From: Oscarella lobularis
Lineage: Eukaryota > Porifera > Homoscleromorpha > Homosclerophorida > Oscarellidae
Assembly: GCF_947507565.1 (NCBI RefSeq)
Contig: NC_089187.1
Coordinates: 1,798,001-1,862,000, forward strand
DNA length: 64,000 bases
Reading direction: 5' to 3'
Shown here piece by piece: positions 10,343 through 21,912 of the stretch (the stretch's first letter is position 1; the number at the start of each line of letters is the position of its first letter). The position numbers were made by a program, and so were the translations under genes. The notes below the pieces were generated by a model. The model worked only from the letters and a program-made list of their open reading frames with translations. It did no database searches and was not told the DNA's origin.

Positions 10343-12085
10343 GTAACGCTCGGTATTGTGACGTAACTTAAAAACCCGTTTTTTCGTACAGCGCATGCGC
10401 GACATAGGGCCCAAAACGGTACCCCAAAAAAGGCGATTTACGGCGCGAATAAAGCGTTTTTTCTTTCATAAACGGAAAAAATGCTTAGAAACCCCTTTTT
10501 CCAATTGATCTGTGCTATTTTCCGTGTTATAAATGCGCTGAGAAACCGAAACTGCAGTTTTGATTGTCACGCTCTGACGTCACAATCAAAAGTATCCACT
10601 CATGTACAGTATGTGGGTGGGTATGTACGCGTGTACGGGTAACAGGAAATATGACTCGTACACATGCATATGTCTTCAAATACGGAGCAAATTATGAAAT
10701 ACAGTACGTCAGAAAAGCGCCTAATTAGAAAAACATTGCAATTATGTACGTATGTACAGTTTGTAGGTAGGTCTCAGCCCGACTGAGCTGTAGCTAAGGG
10801 CAGTGATGACTACGTGAATATGTGGCAACATAAAAATTTATGACGTCACACTATGTAATGCACTCGCGTACGGTAAGTGGCGGGAGGCTCTGCATGATGG
10901 CAACACGGTGAACACCGGCCATCATTCTCTAGTGAATTTATCCGGGATATCGACAGTTCACCGGAACGTGTCCGAATCCGCTTCCATCGCGTCAATCGTC
11001 GCTGTTCTCGGCGATCGAATGCGTTCTCACTTGGTTTCTCTCGCCGTTGAAACGGCGAAAAGGGTGTAACTCCTGCTCGTAGGACCAAATGACGCTGGTT
11101 TCCTCTGGACCTCCCGTATATGCTCCGTCTTAGAGAAACAATTCCTTACCCAAAGTCGATAAGCGCTCCGCCACAGCCGAAAACTGTTACTCAACGACTA
11201 CAACCTCATGCAGTGCCGTTGATCGAAGAGCATACACGCTAGTAGACCTGAAGTCAGCCACTAGACTATATCCATGGCAGGATCATATTGCTGCAAACTG
11301 AAACAGCGGAAGATGCGGATAGGTGTTTCACATATGCGGTTGTGCAGAGAAGTCATAGCATCGAGGAGCCGTCCTAGGTATCAATATCATGATGTTTTGC
11401 ATTTGGTAGATGAATTGATTGATTATTCATTCGACGCGTCTTGGTTGTTCCCCATTGCCCAAAGAGCTGTCTACTGTATTTCACTTCCGAAGCTCGTCTC
11501 TCCTTCGTCGTAAGTCGAACTCCTTTCTCCGATGCTCGAGGCAAACCTAAGAGGTTAATCTCTATAGGCCCGTGCGGGCGATGTTCACATCGACCGCTGC
11601 GATCAATACTCTCGCGGCTCTGGTGATGCGTAACCCTCAAAAAGGGCCTCGATCGATATCGCTCGTTATCCAATCAGCTATCGTCCTTGTAGGTTAGAAT
11701 TGGCGAGGCGAGATATGACGATATGGTTTATAGTACGGTGTAATGCAGCGAGAACGATGAAGTCTCCATGGAAACTATGAACATTTTTAGAGTCTCAAAA
11801 CAAAGAGTAAATTTTGGCGAGACTCTCTTTTGTTTTCTCTCTTTGTGGACGTTCTCACAGGCCAGCTTGATCGTGCAACTTTCGATGTTAGAACACTTGT
11901 CGTCCAATTTGTAGTGCAGACGGTCGGCGCCGTGCGTGCGATGAATCCTAATTAGTAAAGAGTCAATTACACCTCATTAGATCTTCCTTTGACGTACTAA
12001 AAAAAGTAGGGCGTGGACGGACGAACATAGAAGAGACGTGAATGCGTAGTCGTCTCATCAGTTACTCGAAGTGGAGCGGAGCCAG
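10343..12085. other. Gene-poor stretch
   Basis: No supported gene. Short frames at 10846-11088 (minus) and 11274-11673 (both strands) lack motifs and splice partners. A small inverted repeat (ccgttgaaacggc) lies at about 11044. The last few hundred bases resemble parts of the 12.1-14.1 kb repeat described below only weakly. Confidence 0.35.
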
Positions 12086-13132
12086 ATGTCGCAATTTTCG
12101 CTTCTACTCCGCATTGTCGTCGCTCTTGTCGGCGCCATTTCATCTCGAGACCACGCGTCCGGGCCGTCGCTTTCACCGTCTGAGAATGGATGTGTCATCG
12201 TCGAACGCTTCGTTCTTTATTCATATGAGGTTCGTGGAAGCTTTGTCTGGATCGAAGAGAACGTCGCTTATTTGATATTGCTCTCTTTCAGGGTTCGAAT
12301 ATATCTCGTGGCAACGCGGTATAAGCTCAGATCTCCTACGGTCTTTTTTCGTCTTGCGTCACTTTTCCCTGTAGCTGCTCTGTTTGTCGAACTGCTATGG
12401 GGTAAACGTGTCGAAGCCAATGTGTCTTGTGATTTGCGAGGAAATATACGTGACCGCAACGTATTTGAGTTGTTTTGTCACTGGCATTTGATCCTCTTTA
12501 GAGAGCTCGCTCAATCAAGTCCGCTTGTGTTAAATCAGATGACATTACTAAATGCCTCTTTATCTCTTCATTGCAAAATGCGCGGCGAGACAAATCAAGT
12601 CTAGTGCAGCACTTATGGTGAGAAAAGTTGATTGACTTCTTCACGAAATGACTCTCCTGCTGACGTTGCTTAGTGTTCAAAGTTCAAAGGATGAAGGACA
12701 GCGGAAAGCTCTCGCTGGCGCATGGGTACAAGAGTGTTTCGTTTCTGTTCTTCCTACCGAGGATTGTGGTGCCATCCTCACATGCACTGATGCTTCGAAT
12801 GCGTCTCGCACTATTTTGAAGTTTGACAAGTTTAGTACTTCGGAGCAAGGTCCAGTAATATGTCTAATATATTGTTAATGAATGAACGAGGTCTTTCTCG
12901 ACAGTTGCATCAAGCGATCGGACATCGACTTGTAATGGTGCTTTTGGGATTTTCGTTATCTCCATCTTCATTGTTTCTTACGTTTTCCGCAATTATCGTC
13001 GCTTCGCCGTCTTTTGTCCAGAAATCGCCGTTTCACCGACTAAACGTTTTCGATTACTTTTTGTCATGGCCTTCCTCGTTGCCGTCATGGTACCAGAAGC
13101 CGCATCCTCCCAAGACGAATTCAATTGTGATG
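12086..13132 (+). other. Diverged duplicate(s) of the kinase-gene leader exon region
   Basis: This stretch resembles 13.3-14.1 kb, the region carrying the first exon of the receptor kinase. Similar blocks occur in the same order, for example the gtgaccgcaac block at about 12453 and 13400, and the gaagtttgac / gaaagtttgac block at about 12821 and 13719. At 13066-13132 an ATG opens a hydrophobic leader (MAFLVAVMVPEAASS) ending in Cys-Asp and a donor in the same phase (1) as the leader of the kinase at 14080. Another hydrophobic leader-like start is at 12086 (MSQFSLLLRIVVALVGAISS). They may be alternative first exons for the kinase gene or the remains of tandem copies of its 5' end. Confidence 0.4.
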
Positions 13133-13797
13133 GTATGTAAACCATATAGGCTCGCGATTCAACAAACGAATGTAATCAGTATCACTATCTATTTATTCTA
13201 ATTTCAGAAGAGAACGTAAATCATCAATTTCTTCTTCCTACACAGGATTGCAACGACTTTGGCAGCTCTACAGTATAAAGTCAAATATTCCGCTCTATAC
13301 TCTCTCTCTCTATGTTCTCTTCCTAGCTGCCGTGTTTCTCAAACAGCTGCAGTAAACGCGTTTTGGGGAGAAAATGTCGTTTGACGTTTGAGGAAGTTAG
13401 TGACCGCAACAAATTTTCGTTGTTCACTCGGCTACACTATATGATACCTATAGAAAGCTAACGTGTGCGCGTATGCGTCTTTCAAATTCCTTCTGAGAAC
13501 TTCCTTACAAGGTGAGTGTGTCGCGTCAAATCAAGTCGACCTGAATTATCTGTACCTTTTATAGGGAGACAAGCCGCTGTGTGTGTTTTCGTCAAACTTG
13601 CAATGATAAAACGAGCGCAGAAACTGTTAGCTCACAGATTGGTATACAACAGTGTAACGATTTCGGTTTTTTTAAACGTTTTTATTTAGAAAAGTGGCGT
13701 CATCGGAACTGGTGCTCTTCGAAAGTTTGACGTGTTTACTACTTCAGAGAAAAGTGATTTTTACGACATCTTTTTCTAATTTCAATTTTATATTTTA

Positions 13798-16700
13798 ATG
13801 TCTTCTCTCTCGCCAGTTTTCGCTAGCCCTTCGACATTGATTTCGAGAATCTGCATCTTTGTCGTCTTCCCTCTGTTTCTTCTTATCGTTGTCGCAAGTT
13901 GCGTTCGTAACGAAAGGCTTCGCTCTGCAGAGAGTGACTTTGCCTGTTCTTCAACAAAAAACAGAAAAATACGCCGGTTCGTCCTACCGACTAGAATTCA
14001 CCGATGTATTGTCGTCATCGCCTTTCTACTCGTCAACATCGTTCCCACAACCGTCTCGGCTCAGGATACGTGTTCTGAAGGTACAATACGCGATCAACGG
14101 GTGCTTTTTATTGCTCTTCCGTTTGACTCCCTATTGAGAACTTTCTCGTACTAGTTTTGATCTGAGAACGGATGTATTTGCCAATATGTTCGTTTTTAGA
14201 TTGTGGCGGATTTGCTTGGCTATGCACTTTGTCTTCGTGTTTTTCTGAATCTCGTTCTCTGCCTCAAGTGCCTAACGCTACGACTTGGTCTAAAGCTGTT
14301 GAATTCTGCTCTCGCGAAGGAGGATCACTTGCATCTTTCCAGGACGAAAAAGAAGCTAATGACCTCGAGGCACTTTCGTTTTCTTTTGGCGAATATCTTT
14401 TTGGTCTAATACGAAGACCTACTGCCACAACAGGCGTTTACGGCTATCGATGGTCAGACGGTTCGTCCTTAACGTACGCTCGTTGGAATCAGCTAAGCAC
14501 GTTTAACGAAGAAAACTCATGTGGGAAGCTCGTGATCACTCCGGATTCAACAACGCATTGGCGTGCTCAATCCTGCTCGTCTGGACTTAATTATATTTGC
14601 AAGAAGCCGAAAAGTGAGACATGCGATTTCTTGCGTTAGTTATAACAGCTCATTCTTCTCTTGACAGAATCGTCTCTACGTGACGGTGACGTGCGACTTG
14701 TCGGTGGCTCTTTGCCTTCGCGCGGCAGTCTCGAAATATTTCACGATGAGCTTTGGAGACGCGTCTGCATGAGTGAAATCATTTACAGTGCCAGTCGAAC
14801 GGCAGCTGCTGCATGCCGACAATTGGGTTACAGTGGCCTTTTGGAAGCTACCTCCCAGATCGGGGAAAGCGACAGTGTTTCTATTGGTGTTGAGTGTACG
14901 TCAGACGACGATTTCGTGCGCAGTTGTGATCGAGGCAATGCGACTTGTCATGAGCACGTATACGTTTCTTGTCGGTCTGGTAGCGCTTTAATTTTTGACA
15001 TGCGTCTCAGTAACAGCTCAGCTTTCGGCCGAGGAATTGCTGAAATTCTTTTATGGGACGTATGGAGAGCGGCCTGTCTCCATAATCATTCTGAAACGTT
15101 TTGGAAGAGTTCAACTGATGTCAATTGTCAGCGTTTGGGATATGAAGGAGGAACAGCTAGAGCTACTCTTTGATCTTTAGCTGGGCGTTCGAGTTGTTGG
15201 CTTATTTTATGCTCTCCTCCCTGCGCATCAGTTAATGATTTCTATTTTGAGCGGTTGGTAACGAATATAGAGAGCAAATATGGCATTGAGGTCACGTGCC
15301 GAAACCCAGACTGGCGTATACGATTATTCAAGGGTTTTGGTGGAGCAAAGCAAAGCGAGGGAAGAGTCGAAGTTTATGTCAACAAAACGTGGCGCGTCAT
15401 ATGCAACAGCAATTGGAATTTAAATGATTCCATTGTCGTCTGTCGCGAATTAGGCTACGGAGAACCGATCTCAGCTAAACGGCGATTTCCGGTAACTAAA
15501 AACGACGACATTGTATACACCTATGGTAGAGGTTGCAAAGGAAACGAAACGGCGTTGAGGAATTGCGATCTGTCCTTAAAACAGAGCAATGGAGCATGTC
15601 AGGAAGCCGTCGTTAATTCTCTGTGAAGAGAGAAAATGTACAGCGAATTAACGTTGATCTATGAGCCGTTTCTAATTTAAATTATTCTTTAGATTGTCCT
15701 CGTGGCTTTTCTCTCTATGCTGGCTATTGCTATACTCTTACAAAATATCCGACTTTCTTGACCACTAATAGGCAGATTTTTTTAGTGGAACAATGTGGTC
15801 GTAACCTTCTCAGCATTAGCAGTTCTCACGAACACGCGTTTGTACTTGCTTTCCTTTCTGACTTGGAGTCACAAGGCGAACTGATTGAAGAGGACGTGTG
15901 GATTGGTTTAGAGCGACATGACGGCAATCAGTTCAAGTGGATCAATAAACAATTGTTAAGGTGCAGTGCGATGAAACTGCATGCGGTAGTGGCAAATAAT
16001 CGAATGTGCTTGTGCATGCAGCTACGTCATGTGGGTTAGAGGTGAACCAAGTGCAGACTCTTCTCGTTCGTGCGTTGCTATGAACACTCGCACTGGTTAT
16101 TGGAGGACGGCTGATTGCCTTAGCAATAAACGAAGTTTATGCAAAGTAGCTCTAGGTATGAGACTTGGTCGCAACTAGTTTTCTATTGTCAATTTTGTTT
16201 CCTAGTCGATTTTGTCAATGAAGATCGTGAAACAAACCCGCCGCCTTTTGATAATCCTTGCAGAAAAGAGGAAATCTACTTCAAGAATGCCTGCTATTAT
16301 TTGTCGAAGGACGAAGATAAAGCCGTTTCGCAAGAACACGCACATCGCAAGAAATGTCACAAGCGCAATGCTCATCTAGCCACATTTAATAGCATGAGCG
16401 ATTATTTCTTTATTGCAAAAGAATTGTCTCCCTTCAATGGATCAGCGTATTGGATTGGCTTGAGTTACAATGATACGTCGAGAGCCTTTACGTGGCTTCA
16501 TGGCTTTCCCGTCACGTTCACGAAATGGTCGAAATATGAACCGGCGCAGGCGAAGGGCAATTGCGTTTTGTTCGGATTTGATGGTATTGACTTTGGTTGG
16601 GCTGTTGCAAATTGTTCTACCAGGGCAGGGTATATCTGTAAAAGTAAGCCTTTAGACGATAAGATAGTCATACAGATCTCCCAGATTTTGTTTCAGGGGA

Positions 16701-19700
16701 GATAAGTGGCTCAAATCGAAGTGTTGAGGATATTCAAGAAATTTCTCTCGGCGGTCAGTGTTACGACATTTGACTTCAATCTGTCTTATTGTGATTCTTT
16801 TAGAGGTCTACATGTGTCCTCGCGGTTGGCAGCATCTTTTTGTGCACTCTTGCGTTAGGCGACTTGACACTTTGCAGAGTTGGCATGAGTCGTTGGCCGA
16901 GTGCGAAAGGCTGAGCAATAACCAAGGCTCTCTAGCCAGCATTCATTCAGGTCATGAAATGAACCACCTTTCTCGTGTGCTTAATAGTAACGAGACTTGG
17001 ATTGGACTTAATGACATTGACGGTGAAGGCAAGTTTAGTTGGACCGACGATTCTCCCTTCGTTTATGCCAGCTGGGGGCCATCAGAAAATAAAAAGAGCG
17101 AGTATGAACGAAAGAAGCAAGATTGTGTTGCAACAACAACAAAAACTAGCTTTTGGAATTCACGGTATTGTCTTGAAAAAAAGCCAAGCGTGTGTCTCAT
17201 GCCAGCGCAATTGGGTAAGAGATGAAAGCAAATGACAACTTAGTTGCACCTTGTGAATCTTTAGATACTGATGAATGTTACCTTAATTCCGATAACTGTG
17301 ACGTAAACGCAGCGTGCGCAAATACTCTGTTTTCTTACTCATGCACTTGCAAGGCGGGATTTATAGGAAACGGCACCACGTGTGAAGGTGCAGTAACTCA
17401 ATGAATCTTGACTTGATTCTTGGCATTCAACCTACTGTACTCTTAATTGATTTTAGATTATAGAGAATGTTTGACTTGCAACAAGAACTACCAAGAGTGC
17501 GTCAAAAGAGATGGCTCCTACAAGTGCGTTTGTAAGATTGGCTGGGAGGGCAACGGCAGTTACTGCGCTGACATAAACGAGTGCGATTTGTGTACCAATT
17601 ACGTATGCCATTCGCAAGCAAATTGCACGAATTTGCCTGGTTCGTTTCGCTGTACGTGTCGCTCGGGCTGGAGTGGAGACGGAAAAGTTTGCGAGGATTT
17701 GAATGAATGTAACGTCGAAGGAGCGTGTCACCAATACGCAAATTGTACAAATACGAACGGATCTTATATATGCACGTGCGCCATTGGTTTCACGGGCAAT
17801 GGCATCAACTGTATGCGACTTGAAGACGTGACTCCTTTGAAAAAATACTTCTCAAACAGCGGTAACGTATTGCTGTAATCTTAGCTTATAATAATTGGGC
17901 TTCTATAGATTTATCTCAATCGGTGATCATTGTGATATCTGTCGCTTTATCATTTTTCGTCTCAATTTTGCTTGTCGTCGTCTTTGTCGCTGTCTTCGTT
18001 CGCCGCAAAAAGGATCGCTCTTCGATGACAGTCGTAGACGAATGGGAAATCCATCCCGGCAACATCATGCTGCTTGAAAAGATAGGCGAAGGTTTCTTCG
18101 GAGTCGTGCGCAAAGCATATCTATATGGCAGTGCCACAAAACCGCAGACCGTTCAAAGCGAAGTGAGGTGCGATTTCAGCGGCAATAAAAATAAAATTGT
18201 TGTTGCCTGTAAAATGCTCAAAGGTATACACATGCATATTTTCTCGAAATGGTAAAGTAACGTTTTTCTTGAAATTTAATTCTTAGAAAGGTATCTTCAC
18301 CATGACGAGATTGATTTTTTGGAGGAAATCAAGCTCATGAAACGTATCGGACGTCATCCGCATATTGTCAGCATGCTGTCATGCGTAACGGCAATAAAGC
18401 CCCCTTTCCTTATTGTTGAGTACTGTTGTCACGGTGATTTACTCAGCTTTCTTCAAAAGAGAAGAGTGGACGTATGTTAAAATACCTTGTAAAGCTTTTT
18501 ATTTTGACTCGCTTTACGTTTTTCAGCAAACGAAAGAAGACGAAGTAGAAGTGGAGAGACAGAAAGAGGCACTTAGCCATGTTGTCTATGCCGTCTCATT
18601 GATCTATATAATGTAATGATCGTTTGTTTCTAGAGTCTTAGTATCTCACTGTCACAAAAGGGCGAGAATGATGAGGGCGAGAAGAACAAAAAGGAAGATG
18701 AGGAGGGTCAGGCCAAGGATACTTTAAAAAGCGGGAACGATTACGATTCAGTCGCCGTGGACGATGATGATGAGGGTAGCGAGGAGGTCAATTGGAAGTT
18801 AACGCCTTCAGATCTACTATCCTTTGCTTGGCAAATTGCATCGGGAATGGTACGAACGCTCTAAGCTCGCAATTTTTACAGCCTACTTGCAGAATTTTAC
18901 CTTTTAGAATTATCTTTCCGGTAAAAATCTTGTCCATCGCGACTTGGCGTGTCGCAACGTGCTCGTCGGAGAAAAAAAATTCTTAAAGTGTCCGATTTCG
19001 GACTAACGAAAGCCGTCTACGAAGACGGAGCATACAATCAAACGACAGTGAGACGGCTCCCGTTCCGTTGGATGTCCATCGAAGCTATTCTACACCGTCT
19101 CTTCAGCGAAAAAAGCGACGTGTACGTTTCATGAATTTCAAATGTTTGGAGTAGAATTTTTATTTATGCGTTTAGATGGTCGTTTGGAGTTGTTCTTTGG
19201 GAAATAGTCACTCTAGGTAGATTTTCTCTTTTTATTCTCCTGCATCTCGAAGCCGACTTTTTACAGGCTGTTTTCCCTATCCGTGCATGGCAAGTAAGGA
19301 TCTTCTGTTTCATTTGCGTAGTGGTAACCGGTTAGAATGTCCAGAGAATTGCTCCAAAGAACTGTGAGTCCAGATCTCGCGATTTCGCCTGCCCATTGTA
19401 CACTGCTCTTTTCTCAGGTACGAACTGATGTCTGAGTGTTGGCGCAGTGAACCAGAAATGCGCCCGTCGTTTGAAATGCTGTCTATGCAGTTGGGCAAAA
19501 TGCTGGAGGAAGAGTCACCAATGAAATACCTTAATCTCGATACTATTTATATGTCTTCTTTCTGCGACCTGGAGTCAGTAGCGGGTAGAAGACTGTCAGG
19601 ATCGGCGTCTTCAGAAAAAACTGACGACGCTTTGGGCATGCCGGACGATGCGCCTGGCGATGAAGCTGACGTCAGGCAGAGGCACGTGATTTCGATAGAA

Positions 19701-19712
19701 TGTTCTGTGTAG
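13798..19712 (+). CDS. Receptor tyrosine kinase with C-type lectin, SRCR and EGF ectodomain (possibly disrupted)
   Basis: Eighteen exons were traced: leader 13798-14080; C-type lectin 1 14200-14613; SRCR exon 14668-15625; lectin 2 15693-15960 and 16022-16155; lectin 3 16206-16643; linker 16697-16753; lectin 4 16804-17214; EGF 17265-17387; three EGF 17457-17861; membrane helix and kinase start 17909-18223; kinase 18287-18471, 18527-18583, 18634-18849, 18908-19121, 19176-19216, 19267-19363, 19418-19712. Kinase marks: glycine loop GEGFFG, lysine in VACKM, HRDLACRN, DFG in VSDFGLTKA, and LPFRWMS. An acidic kinase insert lies between the lobes. EGF modules are of the calcium-binding type. Three breaks are visible: an in-frame TGA (15171-15173) inside SRCR 2, no phase-1 donor after SRCR 3, and one missing base in the A8 run 18972-18979 between HRD and DFG. 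It is either a pseudogene, a gene with assembly errors, or has unusual processing. The sugar or protein ligand is unknown. Confidence 0.75.
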
Positions 19713-20250
19713 AAGTTCTTGCATGAATTATTTGGACGTTGCTATGAGCTGAATATGGTAAGTTGATGTTGTTATCTTCGTTCGTATGTTTCGATGACGG
19801 TGAACTGATGTTACAAAAAGCTTTGTAAGGCGCGGCATCTTTAGAGTAACGGCTGGTGTATTCGTAACGCGGAAGTAAAGTGATGTGATAGATATTTTCG
19901 ACATCACGTTGCTATGAGTAGTACTGACGGCGTCCATTAATGTAATTAAATAATAGTTTGCGTTCATTTTACCCTACCATCGAACAACCGGCATACCCTG
20001 AGGTCATTATTACTTGACGTCATGGCACTCAAAACATAAAAAATTGAATTGAACTCGCAGGTCTTGACTTCTTCCGTGCCCGGTTTTTAAAGAGTCATCG
20101 AGCAACTCCATAGCCATAGTTATCTTTGCACACAAAGTTTAGTTACTGAGCAATTTCTTCATTTTTATTTTATTTGTTTTGCTACAAATTGGTTTCAAGA
20201 GCTGGAAAGCGCTAGTCAAAAAAAATGTCTCAATTGTCTACGTAAAACAT
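19713..20250. other. Convergent 3' intergenic region
   Basis: Lies between the stops of the plus-strand kinase and minus-strand sialidase. AT-rich with possible polyadenylation signals on both strands (for example ataaaaaattg near 20037). No gene seen. Confidence 0.4.
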
Positions 20251-21912
20251 TTAGCGTGCAAACGGTATAAACGCTATGTACATAGATTCAAAGTTGATGG
20301 GCGGAGGCGACTCAGATCGTTCATAGAGGCATGCAGCCGTCGTCTCATTAATCTGAATAACGCTCGAATACGCCGAAGATCCTTCATAGATTTGAGCCAG
20401 GACGCTCCACGTGGTCCCCATATCAGCAGAATAATGCACCGTCATATTCTGCCTCCCAAGCGGCTGCGGCTCCACATTTGTATTCGGATGAGAAAGCAAG
20501 AGATACACGTTGGACTTCGTTAGGAACGACGTCAATGACACCTGACAGTTCGGATTAACAAGAGACGTCATCACATCCGGGCGATACCACTTTGCACCCC
20601 CGTCGTCAGAACGAAGAAAGGCCGGAGCGTATCCGCTTCGTATCGCCATGACAAGGCTGCCATTGGACGTTTCGGCAATCTCGTTTTCTCCGAAGGATTC
20701 AAGCGTGAGCCCGGCCTTCCAATCGACACCTTCGTTATCCGAATACAAGAACGCTGTGTCTAGAGTCACGGTACCGTGACTCAAGTCTCACGGCTTGGAG
20801 TCACGGTAATTTTGTAGTTAAGAGCATGTGATATCACCTCCTACGCAAGGTGGTCGCGGTAGCTCAACGGGCAGGGGGGGGGGTGCTGAGCAGGGCGCTG
20901 GGGATGCATGAACCACGGGGCACGTGACGGGTCGTGGGTTCGAATCCCGAAGCGTGATCGTTTTTTTCTTTTTTTTTCTTCTTTCTTTTTTTTCTCTGTA
21001 CCTAAACGGCGATATACGATCACCCGCGACTGTGGCTTAACCGCCCGTAGCATGGTGGTTCCAGGGGGGCGAAGCCCCCCTCTGCGACCTATGCTCATTG
21101 GGGCGGTTAAGCCCGGAGCGGGGCCGCCACCGATACCAGTAAGGTTTAGGGTTAGGGTTGGGTTAGGTACATGAAAAAAACGCTTTTTAAGCTCTCTAGG
21201 TTAGGTCCATTCTCTATAGTGCGCTAAACGATTTCTTCCCCTCGGTTACCGTGCGCTACCTGTTACAGTTACGGTGAGTTACTTTACCGTGACTCTAGCC
21301 ACAGCGATACAAGAAACTCTTCCCGTGTTTCGGAAAGAGGACCCTCCCCTGCCACGGCTTCCCCATCGCACGTCGCACAACCCATCCCCCGCCAGGGCCC
21401 CCAATCCCGAGCGGAAGATCCTCGTAGAAACGCGGATCGCCGAACGTCTCGCCGTCGTTATTCGATTCCCGTACAACGTCGACGCAATCCCCGTACACTT
21501 TCGACACGGCACAGCGAGCATAGAGCAAATAGACTCGCCCCGTCCGAGGATCCACCGCCGCATTCGGATTCGAATAGAAATAGGTCGCATTCGCCTCGGT
21601 TAGCACAACGGTCGCCGTCCAAGTCGCGCCGGCATCGTAACTCCTTTTATACACGATATCCTTGTCCACGCACGAGCTGTCGTGTTTCGACGCGGGCGAT
21701 CCGTAGCAGACGGACGCGTTGCCGACGGCGGGACGATCGATCGCGACTCGGCCTTCGGCGAAGGCGAGGAGGGTCCCATTCGACGTCTGGACGAGACCCG
21801 GGATGCGAAACGTCTCGTAGCCTTCGCTTTTCTGCGAGAAGACTTTGAACTGCTGAAGGACGGAGGGAGACGAGTGGACGCCGGCGAGAACGAGGAACAC
21901 GAGAGCCAACAT
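20251..21912 (-). CDS. Secreted exo-alpha-sialidase
   Basis: Two exons, 21912-21318 and 20759-20251, join in phase 1 to 367 residues. A signal peptide (MLALVFLVLAGVHSS) is followed by the sialidase signature Phe-Arg-Ile-Pro and by four Asp boxes (SYDAGATW, SNNDGETF, SDDGGAKW, SADMGTTW), each marking a propeller blade. A fifth, degenerate box (SDNEGVDW) opens exon 2. The arginine of FRIP is the first of the catalytic arginine triad, and an Arg-Ser-Gly-Tyr segment in exon 2 fits a later conserved site. The enzyme releases terminal sialic acid from glycans outside the cell. The only intron, 20760-21317, is 558 bp, ten times the local norm, and coincides with a transposon (20752-21306). Two pieces of a second copy lie at 27.3 and 29.6 kb. 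Confidence 0.85.
20850..20998 (+). repeat. tRNA-derived SINE-like segment with pol III box A and box B
   Basis: TAGCTCAACGGG (20860-20871) fits box A and GGTTCGAATCC (20937-20947) is a perfect box B, so RNA polymerase III could transcribe it. The boxes are 66 bp apart with a G-rich insertion, more than in a functional tRNA, and no acceptor stem can be paired, so it is not called a tRNA gene. A long T/C-rich run (20959-20998), which could terminate pol III, follows. It lies wholly inside the intron transposon. Confidence 0.55.
21145..21167. repeat. Short telomere-like run
   Basis: About three and a half copies of TTAGGG, one imperfect, lie inside the sialidase intron element. TTAGGG is the usual animal telomere repeat. 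Too short to call a former chromosome end. Confidence 0.6.

Larger units (their letters stand above)
20752..21306. mobile_element. Transposon that forms the sialidase intron, 555 bp
   Basis: The ends are 22-bp inverted repeats with one mismatch. On the plus strand the left end starts CGCTGTGTCTAGAG and the right end finishes CTCTAGCCACAGCG. Immediately outside both ends is the same nine-base word ATACAAGAA (20743-20751 and 21307-21315), a perfect target-site duplication. Read on the coding (minus) strand, the host exon supplies a GT donor two bases beyond the duplication (21317-21316) and the terminal inverted repeat supplies the AG acceptor (20761-20760). Removing the element and one duplication restores an uninterrupted sialidase frame. 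The inside has no transposase; it carries a tRNA-like promoter pair, a GC hairpin and a telomere-like run. Confidence 0.9.

Noticed and set aside
13300-13320. CT-repeat run as a microsatellite feature
   Set aside because: Fewer than seven dinucleotide units and imperfect; not informative.
15120-15181. A 50-bp intron removing the TGA in SRCR 2 (donor at gtcagc, acceptor ctttag)
   Set aside because: It would delete the conserved Cys-Gln-Arg-Leu-Gly-Tyr core of the SRCR domain and the flanks fit the domain only when read through.
17215-17243. A 29-bp intron before the first EGF
   Set aside because: A second acceptor at 17264 gives a 50-bp intron in the same phase and a normal EGF start, so the longer intron was chosen.
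20850-20950. Functional tRNA gene suggested by perfect box B and box A
   Set aside because: No acceptor-stem or anticodon-stem pairing and an abnormal spacing between the boxes; called SINE-like instead.
21145-21167. Chromosome-fusion telomere scar
   Set aside because: Only three to four TTAGGG-like units inside a transposon; too short for a former telomere.
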